Made by a program: the position numbers and the translations under genes. 64,000 nt of DNA. Origin: Desulfobacca_B sp046538075 (GTDB taxonomy: Bacteria > Desulfobacterota > Desulfobaccia > Desulfobaccales > Desulfobaccaceae). Below are positions 1 through 7,340 of the stretch, piece after piece. The notes beneath the pieces are model-generated. The model did no database searches. It was given only the letters and a program-made list of their open reading frames with translations, and had not been told where the DNA came from. The DNA lies in contig JBKHJN010000012.1 in NCBI GenBank assembly GCA_046538075.1, positions 1 to 64,000 on the forward strand, in the 5' to 3' direction. Positions within the stretch are counted from its first letter, which is position 1; every line of letters begins with the position of its first letter.

Positions 1-20
1 ATCAATTTTTTCTTCATCAT
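1..20 (-). CDS. start of a leftward gene, truncated by the window edge
   Basis: Read leftward, a GGGGGA ribosome-binding tract sits directly before ATG ATG AAG AAA AAA TTG, giving M-M-K-K-K-L, which looks like the beginning of a signal peptide or membrane segment. A strong promoter (176-204) points at it. Only about six codons are inside the window, so the product cannot be named. Confidence 0.45.
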
Positions 21-175
21 TCCCCCCTTAAGTTAAATGAAAAGTTTACCCTTTTCCCCTTTAAGGATGTCCTTAGAGACAAAAGTCGGCAACTTCTTCT
101 AAATATTATCCTTTTTACACACCTCCTTTCCCCCTATGTCTCTAATTTAGCTTAGCAATTTACAATCTTTAGGGC

Positions 176-204
176 ACTATAGGGCAAACCCCAATTTTTG
201 TCAA
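176..204 (-). promoter_or_regulatory. sigma-70-type promoter, leftward
   Basis: On the minus strand TTGACA (199-204) is followed by exactly 17 bp and then TATAGT (176-181), a near-consensus promoter. Transcription would start near 169 and leave a leader of about 150 nt before the ATG at 20. I saw no convincing riboswitch or leader peptide in that leader. The rest of 21-391 is A+T-rich non-coding DNA with nothing else recognisable. Confidence 0.7.
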
Positions 205-391
205 CAAAAATTTGCAAAAAGTTTCCGGTTTTTGTTTTGCGGGGCAGCCGATATTTAAATTTACCTATCGGCCTCTTTCCTAAAAAACATTAATGGCTTG
301 CGGGGTAACGCACTATTAGTTAACCCTGGGATAACCTAAAATTAAATTTTCTTAATTTGTATGACCAGGTCATCTAGTTGCCACCGCTATT

Positions 392-2131
392 TTAAAACGG
401 CCCGTAATATGGGTCCCACAGAAAGGCAATCAATCCGGCCAGGACCATATTACCTTCCACCAGGCTTTCCAGAAGCAGGGTATTTTCCCCGTAGCCCTGG
501 CGATACAGCGTAAGATAGGCTAGGGCGTAAAACACACAGATGAGCAGGGCATAACCCAAAGAGGGCAGTAAGTCGGCAGCGGTGGCCCCATATAGGGTCA
601 CCAACAGGGCTATAGCCAGGATATAGAGCAGCGCCAGGGTCTTCTCCTTGCCCAGGGCGATGGCTAAAGTCTCTTTGCCCACCACTCGATCGCCTTCCAG
701 CGCCAGGATTTCAAACAGCCCGGAGCGGATAAAGATCAACCCGGCCACCAGTAGAAAGGCAAAAACAGTGGCCAGAGAAAAGCCCCGCCCCGAGCTGACC
801 ACCGGAATCAGGGCGGCCAGCACCCCCCAGGCGACGGCGGTGAAGATGGTCTTGGAGCCGGGGATTTCCTTGAGCCGGGCCATGCGGAAGACGGCGGCGC
901 GGCCCACCGGGAAAATCTTCAGATTATAAATTATCCCCAGGATGGTCATCAAAGAAATGAACAAAAAGGCGACCACTCCCAAGAGGAGGCCGATGATCAG
1001 GGCAATGACCGCCGAGGCCGCGCCGGTGATTAACAGAAACTGGCGGTGGCGGCCGTAAAACATGGTCTGCACCGGATCATTGAGTTTGCTGGCCTCATCG
1101 GTGAAGTGGTTCAGGATATGCATGGCATAAATATAGAAAAAGGCCACAAAAAAATATTTAAACAAGGGTTCGACATTCTGGAGCAGGGAAGAGGTGTAAC
1201 TGAGCGATCCGGCCCCCAGGGCGACATAGAGGTTGGATTTGAGCAGAAACCGCCAACCCCGGAACAGCAGTTGGCCCACCGAACCCTGGCGAAAGGCCCA
1301 GGCATGCTTCAGGGTGGTGACCACATTGCCGATCAGCCAGTGAGGGGTGGAAGCCCCGGCCGTAACCCCCACGGTCTGGTAGCGGCTCATCGCTTTCAGG
1401 TCCAGTTCGCTTTCGGTTTCGATGTGATAGGTGGGAACCCCGGTAGCCCGGGAAACTTCCACCAATCGTTGGGTATTGCCGCTGGCCCGGCCGCCCACCA
1501 CCACGATGGCCTCGACGTCCTGAGCCAGCTGTTGGGCCTCGGCCTGGCGGTTGGCGGTAGCATCACAGATGGTTTTGTAAATCCGCGCCTGAGGGAAGCG
1601 GTCCGTGATTTCCTCTACCCGCTGATCAAAAAGCGCCTGGCTCTGGGTGGTCTGGGCCACCACGATGACTTGGTCCAGTTGCGGCAGTTGGGCCACGTCT
1701 GCGGCCGTAGAGACGATATAGCCCCGGCTTTGAGTGTGCCCTTTCAGTCCCAGAACCTCGGGATGATCTTGATCTCCGATAATAATGGTGGCATAGCCCT
1801 GCTGAGCCCAACGCCGGATAATCGCCTGCACCCGGGCCACCCGGGGACAGGTGGCATCAATGATCTGGCAGCCGGCTTTTTCTAGCTCTTCACGCTCTTG
1901 CGGGGGGATGCCATGGGCCCGAATCACCACCACCCCCTGAGAGACGGTCTGATGGGGCTTGAGGATGGAGATCCCCCGCTCCTCCAGCAGCTCCAAGACC
2001 TGGGGATTATGGATCAGCGGCCCATAGGTGTAAATTTTGCCGGGCTTGCAATCAATGGCACTAAGGACCATCTCCATGGCCCGCTTGACCCCCATGCAAA
2101 AGCCCGCGGTCTCCGCCAGAATGACTTTCAA
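392..2131 (-). CDS. ispH: IspH (HMBPP reductase) fused to a UbiA-type prenyltransferase domain
   Basis: The N-terminal ~280 residues are IspH, the [4Fe-4S] enzyme that makes IPP and DMAPP at the end of the MEP pathway. The three cluster cysteines are visible in GFCMGVKRAM, DATCPRVARVQ and TICDATANRQ. The C-terminal ~280 residues are hydrophobic and carry UbiA-like acidic motifs (NHFTDEASKLND and LEGDRVVGKETL), so the protein is probably membrane-bound. I chose the TTG at 2131 because GGAGG lies 7 nt upstream and the protein then begins LKVILAETAGF, the normal IspH N terminus; an in-frame ATG at 2179 is possible. It is divergent from a CruF-like gene, which suggests an isoprenoid role for the UbiA half, but its substrate cannot be told from sequence. 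Confidence 0.9.
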   Translation of the reverse strand: MKVILAETAGFCMGVKRAMEMVLSAIDCKPGKIYTYGPLIHNPQVLELLEERGISILKPHQTVSQGVVVIRAHGIPPQEREELEKAGCQIIDATCPRVARVQAIIRRWAQQGYATIIIGDQDHPEVLGLKGHTQSRGYIVSTAADVAQLPQLDQVIVVAQTTQSQALFDQRVEEITDRFPQARIYKTICDATANRQAEAQQLAQDVEAIVVVGGRASGNTQRLVEVSRATGVPTYHIETESELDLKAMSRYQTVGVTAGASTPHWLIGNVVTTLKHAWAFRQGSVGQLLFRGWRFLLKSNLYVALGAGSLSYTSSLLQNVEPLFKYFFVAFFYIYAMHILNHFTDEASKLNDPVQTMFYGRHRQFLLITGAASAVIALIIGLLLGVVAFLFISLMTILGIIYNLKIFPVGRAAVFRMARLKEIPGSKTIFTAVAWGVLAALIPVVSSGRGFSLATVFAFLLVAGLIFIRSGLFEILALEGDRVVGKETLAIALGKEKTLALLYILAIALLVTLYGATAADLLPSLGYALLICVFYALAYLTLYRQGYGENTLLLESLVEGNMVLAGLIAFLWDPYYGPF

Positions 2132-2234
2132 GCCTGGCCTCCGAGTTGTCAAAGGATAAGATTCTATTAAGCTTGACAATTTTTATCCGGGGTGTCAACT
2201 AGGGACAGCCATGTTTTTAGGAGGTCATCATTAG

Positions 2235-3068
2235 ATGGAGGGTTTTGGGGGACTTCTGGGGGGGACTCTGGTTTTACGGCCCTATGTGTTTATTTTCCTG
2301 GCCGCCTATCTCCTGCTAGCCACCTGGCATCTGGGATGGGGACGGGCCTTGATCTATCTGGTGGCAGGCTATCTGCTGGCGTGGGGGTCGGAATTTTCTT
2401 CAATTCACACCGGCTTCCCCTACGGCCGTTATTTCTATATTGAAGCGACCCGGGGGCAGGAACTCTGGGTGGGGGGGGTACCGTTCATGGACTCCCTCTC
2501 CTATGTGTTTCTGTCTTATGCCAGCTATAGCCTGGCGCTACTGGCCCGGACCCCGACGCGCCCTGGCCCTGGAGGCTTAAAGCTGGAGAAAAATGAAATC
2601 CTGCACCATTCCTGGGGGACGCTGATTTTGGCCGGTGTGTTGTTCGTGAGCCTGGACGTAGTAATTGATCCGGTGGCCCTGCGGGGCTACCGCTGGTTTT
2701 TGGGGCAAATCTACGCCTATCCCGAACCCGGTCTCTATTTTGGCATTCCTTTGAGCAATTTTCTGGGGTGGCTGGTCATGGGATTCGTACTGATCGCCGT
2801 GCTGCAGCGGGTCGCCCGCCTGCCGGACTGGGTGCCTCTGGCGAACTGGGGCAGAATCAACTTTCCCGGTCAGGAATGGCTCGGACCAGGCTTATACTTT
2901 GGTATATTGATGTTTATTCTGGTAGTTACCTTTTATATCGGTGAAACCTTGTTGGGGCTGGTGGGCTGCTTTATTTATATCCCGTTTGTAACCTTATTAG
3001 CCGTAAGTCTACTGAACCGCCGAAATTGCCGGTTAGTTGATGATCATCAAAAATCTTTAAATAGCTGA
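2235..3068 (+). CDS. carotenoid biosynthesis membrane protein (DUF422 / CruF-like)
   Basis: 277 residues, mostly hydrophobic with about seven likely membrane segments. The conserved patch GSEFSSIHTGFPYGRYFY and the later DVVIDPVALRGYRWFL match the DUF422/CruF family, whose characterised members hydrate the terminal double bond of acyclic carotenoids. A TAGGAGGT Shine-Dalgarno (2217-2224) supports the ATG at 2235. The gene is divergent from the IspH-UbiA fusion, so polyprenyl or carotenoid-like end-group chemistry is plausible; no phytoene synthase or desaturase is in the window. Its last 12 bp overlap the end of the convergent phosphorylase gene. Confidence 0.75.
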   Translation: MEGFGGLLGGTLVLRPYVFIFLAAYLLLATWHLGWGRALIYLVAGYLLAWGSEFSSIHTGFPYGRYFYIEATRGQELWVGGVPFMDSLSYVFLSYASYSLALLARTPTRPGPGGLKLEKNEILHHSWGTLILAGVLFVSLDVVIDPVALRGYRWFLGQIYAYPEPGLYFGIPLSNFLGWLVMGFVLIAVLQRVARLPDWVPLANWGRINFPGQEWLGPGLYFGILMFILVVTFYIGETLLGLVGCFIYIPFVTLLAVSLLNRRNCRLVDDHQKSLNS

Positions 3069-3842
3069 CCCCAAATGCGGCAGCAGCGTAGTCAAAGTCC
3101 GGGACAGTTGACGGCTGGCCCGCCGGGAGCGCCGCCAAAGAATAGCCAGATAGGGCCAGCGGCCGGGTTGGGTCCAGAATAGTCGGCCCGCCTGCCGCCA
3201 GCCTGATTTTCCTGCGGTCTGGGACATTGCAATTACGAAGTCGGGGATCTCCTCCAACCCGGTATCGGTAATGGCCCGCAGTCCCAGGAACGGCAGTTGA
3301 TAGTGGTGGGCCACGGCTGCCACCGCGGCGGTCTCCAGGTCCAGGACCGGGTTGGAGAGCACCAAAAGCGGCGCTGCTTCTCTGTGCTTGGCAATGATCC
3401 GGGGAGTGGAAACCAGGACTCCGGCCCCGGCCGGGATGCCGGCCGCCTGCAGATGGTTGACCAGTTCTGGGACGGGGGGACCCCCCCAAAGCGAACACAC
3501 CGGGTTCAAGGTGGGCCCGCCAGGATCAAAATGCCGATATTCCTGTCCCAGTAATACAGTGCCTGGGGCCAGGTCGGGGTTTACTGCCCCTCCGTAGCCC
3601 AGGGAGATGATCAGCCGCGGGGCATAAATCTCAATCAGGCGATGGGCAGTGTCTCGGGCTTTGTCGGCCCCCATCCCTGAAACCGCCACTATTCCGGGCC
3701 GATTTGCCAACTGAAAGCGCCAAGCCATTGGAAGTTCGGATAGCCGGCGAACGCTGGATAGCTGCCGCAAAAAAGGATAGACTTCACGCCTCAGGGCGGC
3801 AATCAGGCCAAAAGCAGTGGGAGTAGGGCCGGCAGGAAACAT
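3057..3842 (-). CDS. nucleoside phosphorylase superfamily protein (hopanoid-associated type)
   Basis: 261 residues. GLIAALRREV at the N terminus, VSGMGADKARDTAHRLIE and ISLGYGGAVNPDLAPGTVLLG are the characteristic strands of the MTA/SAH nucleosidase-phosphorylase superfamily. Later DLETAAVAAVAHHYQLPFLGLRAITD holds the family's D-E/T-A-A-V substrate-binding region. The hopanoid-associated branch (HpnG-like) is most likely because HpnN- and HpnM-like genes occur in this window, but they lie 20 kb away. No Shine-Dalgarno is visible: the 5' flank is a transcription terminator of the upstream gene only 9 bp away. The start is therefore less certain than the frame. Confidence 0.75.
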   Translation of the reverse strand: MFPAGPTPTAFGLIAALRREVYPFLRQLSSVRRLSELPMAWRFQLANRPGIVAVSGMGADKARDTAHRLIEIYAPRLIISLGYGGAVNPDLAPGTVLLGQEYRHFDPGGPTLNPVCSLWGGPPVPELVNHLQAAGIPAGAGVLVSTPRIIAKHREAAPLLVLSNPVLDLETAAVAAVAHHYQLPFLGLRAITDTGLEEIPDFVIAMSQTAGKSGWRQAGRLFWTQPGRWPYLAILWRRSRRASRQLSRTLTTLLPHLGSAI

Positions 3843-3850
3843 AATTGCAT

Positions 3851-3876
3851 AAAAAAACCCCCGTTGCCGGGGGTTT
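3851..3876 (-). terminator. intrinsic terminator for the 3897-4637 gene
   Basis: A perfect AAACCCCCG/CGGGGGTTT hairpin with loop TTGC is followed, on the minus strand, by an uninterrupted run of seven T. It closes the leftward membrane-protein gene and abuts the start of the phosphorylase gene. Confidence 0.88.
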
Positions 3877-3896
3877 CAGATATTGGACCAGACAAT

Positions 3897-4637
3897 TCAG
3901 GACTTGGAAATTGGGAGTTGCTCATCCGACCTTCTTTGGCGCTGGATCAGCTCCATTTCTGGTGATAGCTTGCCGACCTGGCGGGCTCGCCGCCATTTGC
4001 GCCCCTGAATCAACAGATTCCCATCTTTGTGGATGACGGTGCGGTCATCCAGGATGATCAACCCGAATTTATCGGAAATCTCGGAATAATACTGATATTC
4101 CATATGCTTTTTGTTGAGCTTATACTTGAAGATCATAAAGAAGATCATGTAGATCGCCACTAAGGCCCCCAGGGCCGCCAGGACATAGATTAAAAATATA
4201 AAGGTCTTCTCTCCCAGCGAGGCAATCCAGACCATGATGTGATTCATGTTGTACAGGGCCAGGATGGTCACCAGAAGCAGAAACAGCAGCCCCAGATAGG
4301 GGAGGCGGCGCATCTGGCCGACAATGCTGGACAGATGTTCACCCGGTCCGACCTCCTCCGCCACTGCCGTGGTAGATTCTTCTGGGGCGCCCATGAAATA
4401 ATTAAATCCGGTGACGATGACCCCCATCAGGAAGGTGATGATCACCGGGAAGGCAAAGGCTACGAAGAGATACTCCCGCCAGGGAAAGGGGGTGTAAACC
4501 CGGTGATACTTGTCGTCAGTGGCCCATAAGGCGACCACGATAAAGATCACGATCTCCAAGATCCCTAACAACTTAAGGTAATCAAAAAATAGCTTTTTGC
4601 GGTCGCTTTGACTAAAATAATTAGCGATCCTTGCCAT
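3897..4637 (-). CDS. uncharacterised membrane protein with four predicted TM helices
   Basis: 246 residues, not recognised. Four hydrophobic stretches are clear: LLGILEIVIFIVVALW, LFVAFAFPVIITFLMGVIVTG, YLGLLFLLLVTILAL and FIFLIYVLAALGALVAIYMI. These are followed by a charged C-terminal domain of about 80 residues containing DKFGLIILDDRTVIHKDGNLL, likely cytoplasmic. The ATG at 4637 is preferred over the GTG at 4640 because CGGAG lies 6 nt before it. The gene stands alone between its own terminator and a thioesterase gene. Confidence 0.75.
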   Translation of the reverse strand: MARIANYFSQSDRKKLFFDYLKLLGILEIVIFIVVALWATDDKYHRVYTPFPWREYLFVAFAFPVIITFLMGVIVTGFNYFMGAPEESTTAVAEEVGPGEHLSSIVGQMRRLPYLGLLFLLLVTILALYNMNHIMVWIASLGEKTFIFLIYVLAALGALVAIYMIFFMIFKYKLNKKHMEYQYYSEISDKFGLIILDDRTVIHKDGNLLIQGRKWRRARQVGKLSPEMELIQRQRRSDEQLPISKS

Positions 4638-4738
4638 CACAGACTCCGGCTTCTTTAAAGTTTCAGATAAATTTAACAGGAAAAGACTTCGGGGTCAACA
4701 TTATAAAATCAAGAACTCAAGCATCGAGGGCAGATAAA

Positions 4739-5182
4739 TTAATTATGGCCTAATTCCGGGGAGGCCTGGGTGAAGATTTGCCTGATCCGATCCGGCAGGT
4801 CAATTGCCTGCCACTCCCGGTTGATGGCCACCAGGTTGGCCGATCCCCGGGCCAGCAGTTCCTCCCCGGAGTCCGGAAAAAACTCGAAACCAAAGATAAT
4901 CGCCCGGGGTCGGAGTTCCTCGATACGAGTGGCAACGATGAGCAGATCACCATAGCGGGCCGGGCGCAAGAATCGGCATCGGGCCTCGACAATGGGCAGG
5001 CCAAAACCTTCCGGAACATTGCGGAAGGTCTCTTCCGGTTTGAGTCCCAACGCTCTCAGGTATTCTTCGATGGCCCGGTGGCAGTAGCGGAAGTAGCTGA
5101 CAAAATAAACGATGCCGTAAGGATCGGTATCGCCGAACCGGACTCGCACCTTGGTGCGATGGACAAAATTCTGCTGTTCCAT
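4739..5182 (-). CDS. YbgC-like 4-hydroxybenzoyl-CoA thioesterase family protein
   Basis: 147 residues, the usual size for a single hot-dog domain. VRVRFGDTDPYGIVYFVSYF carries the D-x-x-G-x-V-Y-F active-site signature of the YbgC/4HBT_1 acyl-CoA thioesterases, with Asp as the expected catalytic residue. These enzymes hydrolyse short acyl- or hydroxyacyl-CoA in the cytoplasm. The ATG at 5182 is chosen; an in-frame TTG at 5194 would add four residues and neither has a strong Shine-Dalgarno. It is divergent from the transcarboxylase operon, which also uses CoA thioesters, but there is no direct evidence of a joint role. Confidence 0.85.
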   Translation of the reverse strand: MEQQNFVHRTKVRVRFGDTDPYGIVYFVSYFRYCHRAIEEYLRALGLKPEETFRNVPEGFGLPIVEARCRFLRPARYGDLLIVATRIEELRPRAIIFGFEFFPDSGEELLARGSANLVAINREWQAIDLPDRIRQIFTQASPELGHN

Positions 5183-5507
5183 CTGACGCCCCAATCTTGG
5201 AAAGTGTGCGCAAACCTACTCTGCCGCCAGCATTCTCTCCGGTATTTTATCATTTCTGAGGACTGCTTTTCAATCTAGACTTGGTTCGGCTAAAATATTT
5301 CTTTCCGAAGATGATTTTCTGAGTTTCAATTAATTTGACAATCTAGTATAAAATTTGGGTTAATTAAATTTTTTTTAGACATTGCCCAGCTTAATAACTC
5401 TGACCCACTTTGGGGTTGGAGCTGATTTTAGATAACTGAAAGGCGCGGGGCCGACGGGGGCAAGCCCTGTCTGCTTCTGACTGCCTGACCGGAAAGGAGT
5501 TTTAATT
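5183..5507. other. A+T-rich divergent intergenic region
   Basis: 325 bp between the thioesterase and the transcarboxylase operon. TTGACA occurs at 5335-5340, but no good -10 lies 16-18 bp downstream (TTAATT is about 19 bp away), so it is only a weak promoter candidate. The last 100 bp before 5508 are G+C-rich leader without a recognised riboswitch. Confidence 0.5.
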
Positions 5508-7061
5508 ATGAAAGCCGTGGCTGAGCGGATCGCCGAACTCCAAGGCAAAGAGGCCGAGATCAAGGCTATGGGAGGCCCCAAGGCGGTAGAGAAGCAGCAT
5601 CAGACCGGTAAGCTTACCGCCCGAGAACGCCTCGATCTATTCTTTGATCCCGGGACTTTTCGCGAGCTGGATATGATGGTGACCCACCGCTGTACCCAAT
5701 TTGGCATGGAAAAAATGCAAATCCCGGCCGACGGAGTGATCACCGGTTATGGGCAGGTCAATGGCCGTCCGGTCTTTGCCTTTGCTCAGGACTTTACTTC
5801 CCGGGCCGGGACTCTGGGAGAGATGCATTCCCGCAAAATTTGCAAGGTTATGGACCTGGCCCTGAAAGCCGGGGTTCCCTTTGTCGGATTCAATGACTCC
5901 GGGGGGGCCCGCATCCAGGAGGGGGTGGACTCCCTGGCCGCCTACGGGCAGATTTTCTATCGCAATGCGATTGCTTCCGGGGTTATCCCGCAGATTTCCG
6001 GGATTATGGGCCCTTGCGCCGGAGGTGCGGTCTATTCTCCGGCCATGACTGATTTTGTCTTCATGGTAAAAAATAGCAGCTACATGTTCATCACCGGGCC
6101 GGACGTCATCAAAAGTGTGACCGGAGAGGAAATCACCTTTGAGGAGCTGGGTGGGGCGATGTCCCATAACGTTAAGAGTGGGGTGGCCCATTTTGCTGCC
6201 GAGTCGGATGAGGAAGCCATCAACCAGATCAAGGGCCTGCTCAGCTATTTGCCCAACAACAACATGGAGGATCCTCCTCTCCAACCCTGCAGCGACCCGA
6301 TAAACCGCCTGGACCCGGCCCTGGACTCCATTATCCCCGACAATCCCCGGGCCAGCTATGACATGAAAGATGTTATTCAATCCATAGTTGATGATGGCGA
6401 ATTCTTTGAGCCCCATGCCTTGTTTGCTCAAAATATGGTGGTGGGATTTGCCCGGCTCAACGGCCGCCCCATCGGCATCGTGGCCAATCAACCGTTGGTG
6501 CTGGCCGGTTGTTTGGACGTCAATGCCTCCGACAAGGCCACCCGCTTCATCCGCTTCTGTGATGCCTTCAATATCCCGTTGCTGACCATCGCTGACGTCC
6601 CCGGCTATCTCCCCGGCAGCGACCAGGAATGGAGCGGCATCATCCGGCACGGGGCCAAGCTGCTCTGGTGTTATTCGGAAGCCACCGTCCCCAAGATTAC
6701 CCTGATTACCCGCAAGGACTATGGCGGTTCTTATCTGGCCATGTGTTCCCGCGACCTGGGCGCTGATATGGCCATTGCCTGGCCCACCGCTGAAATCGCC
6801 GTCATGGGGGCCGAGGGTGCTGCCAATATCATTTTCCGCCGGGAAATTCAGGGGGCCGAGAATCCGGAAGCCAAACGCCAGGAAAAGATTGAGCAATATC
6901 GGGAATTGCTCTACAATCCCTATATCGCCGCCTCGCGTGGCTATATCGACCAGATAATCCTGCCGCGGGAAACCCGGCCCCGCCTGATCGAGGCCCTGGA
7001 AATTTTATGCACCAAAAAAGAGAATCTGCCGCCTAAAAAACACGGCAATATTCCCATGTAG
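5508..7061 (+). CDS. methylmalonyl-CoA/propionyl-CoA carboxyltransferase subunit (12S / PccB-like)
   Basis: 517 residues, normal for the biotin-dependent carboxyltransferase beta subunit. The N half has FVGFNDSGGARIQEGVDSLA and ISGIMGPCAGGAVYSPAMTDF, the crotonase-fold oxyanion loops that bind the acyl-CoA and biotin carbonyls. The C half repeats the fold with IADVPGYLPGSDQE and KDYGGSYLAMCSRDLGAD. It moves the carboxyl group between carboxybiotin and propionyl-/methylmalonyl-CoA. The next genes encode a 5S-type subunit carrying its own biotin domain and no biotin carboxylase, so transcarboxylase function (methylmalonyl-CoA + pyruvate to propionyl-CoA + oxaloacetate) fits better than ATP-driven propionyl-CoA carboxylase. 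AAAGGAG lies 8 nt before the ATG. Confidence 0.93.
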   Translation: MKAVAERIAELQGKEAEIKAMGGPKAVEKQHQTGKLTARERLDLFFDPGTFRELDMMVTHRCTQFGMEKMQIPADGVITGYGQVNGRPVFAFAQDFTSRAGTLGEMHSRKICKVMDLALKAGVPFVGFNDSGGARIQEGVDSLAAYGQIFYRNAIASGVIPQISGIMGPCAGGAVYSPAMTDFVFMVKNSSYMFITGPDVIKSVTGEEITFEELGGAMSHNVKSGVAHFAAESDEEAINQIKGLLSYLPNNNMEDPPLQPCSDPINRLDPALDSIIPDNPRASYDMKDVIQSIVDDGEFFEPHALFAQNMVVGFARLNGRPIGIVANQPLVLAGCLDVNASDKATRFIRFCDAFNIPLLTIADVPGYLPGSDQEWSGIIRHGAKLLWCYSEATVPKITLITRKDYGGSYLAMCSRDLGADMAIAWPTAEIAVMGAEGAANIIFRREIQGAENPEAKRQEKIEQYRELLYNPYIAASRGYIDQIILPRETRPRLIEALEILCTKKENLPPKKHGNIPM

Positions 7062-7075
7062 CGAAAGAGGTGAAT

Positions 7076-7285
7076 ATGGCTCGCCAAGACAAATTGCTGG
7101 CGGCAATGACCGCTGCCATTCAGGCCTATATGATGGAGGAAGAAGCTATCTTGATGGCCCAGGCTGCGGCGCCGGTGACGCCGGCGGTAGAAGCCCCGCC
7201 CCCGGTCCATAATCTCTGGGGCCTGGCCGGCCGTCAAATGGCCATGCAATTACGCGTCCTGATGCAGCGTCGCAGTCTGAAATAG
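7076..7285 (+). CDS. small accessory subunit of the carboxyltransferase complex
   Basis: 69 residues between the two large transcarboxylase genes. An N-terminal amphipathic helix (LLAAMTAAIQAYMMEEEAIL), an Ala/Pro linker and a C-terminal NLWGLAGRQMAMQLRVLMQ recall the small delta/epsilon or OadG-like tails of sodium-pumping decarboxylases, but there is no transmembrane helix. The family is not firmly recognised. AAAGAGG 6 nt upstream fixes the ATG at 7076. By position it probably links or stabilises the 12S and 5S subunits. Confidence 0.75.
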   Translation: MARQDKLLAAMTAAIQAYMMEEEAILMAQAAAPVTPAVEAPPPVHNLWGLAGRQMAMQLRVLMQRRSLK

Positions 7286-7340
7286 GCCTGGATCCAAGCC
7301 GGATCCGAAAAATTTTGACATAAATTTTAGGAGAATAGAC

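Noticed and set aside
1046..1885. 279-codon rightward open frame opposite ispH
   Set aside because: It is antisense to IspH, whose cysteine motifs and family pattern are clear. High G+C third positions leave long shadow frames on the other strand.
2173..2201. TTGACA before the CruF-like gene as a promoter
   Set aside because: The hexamer 17 bp downstream is CAACTA, which is a poor -10, so no promoter is claimed.
5335..5364. TTGACA upstream of the transcarboxylase operon as a firm promoter
   Set aside because: The -10 candidate is about 19 bp away and poor. The region may hold the promoter, but I cannot place it.
5637..6896. 419-codon leftward open frame opposite the 12S carboxyltransferase
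   Set aside because: It is antisense to a fully conserved carboxyltransferase, has no start signal and no family features.
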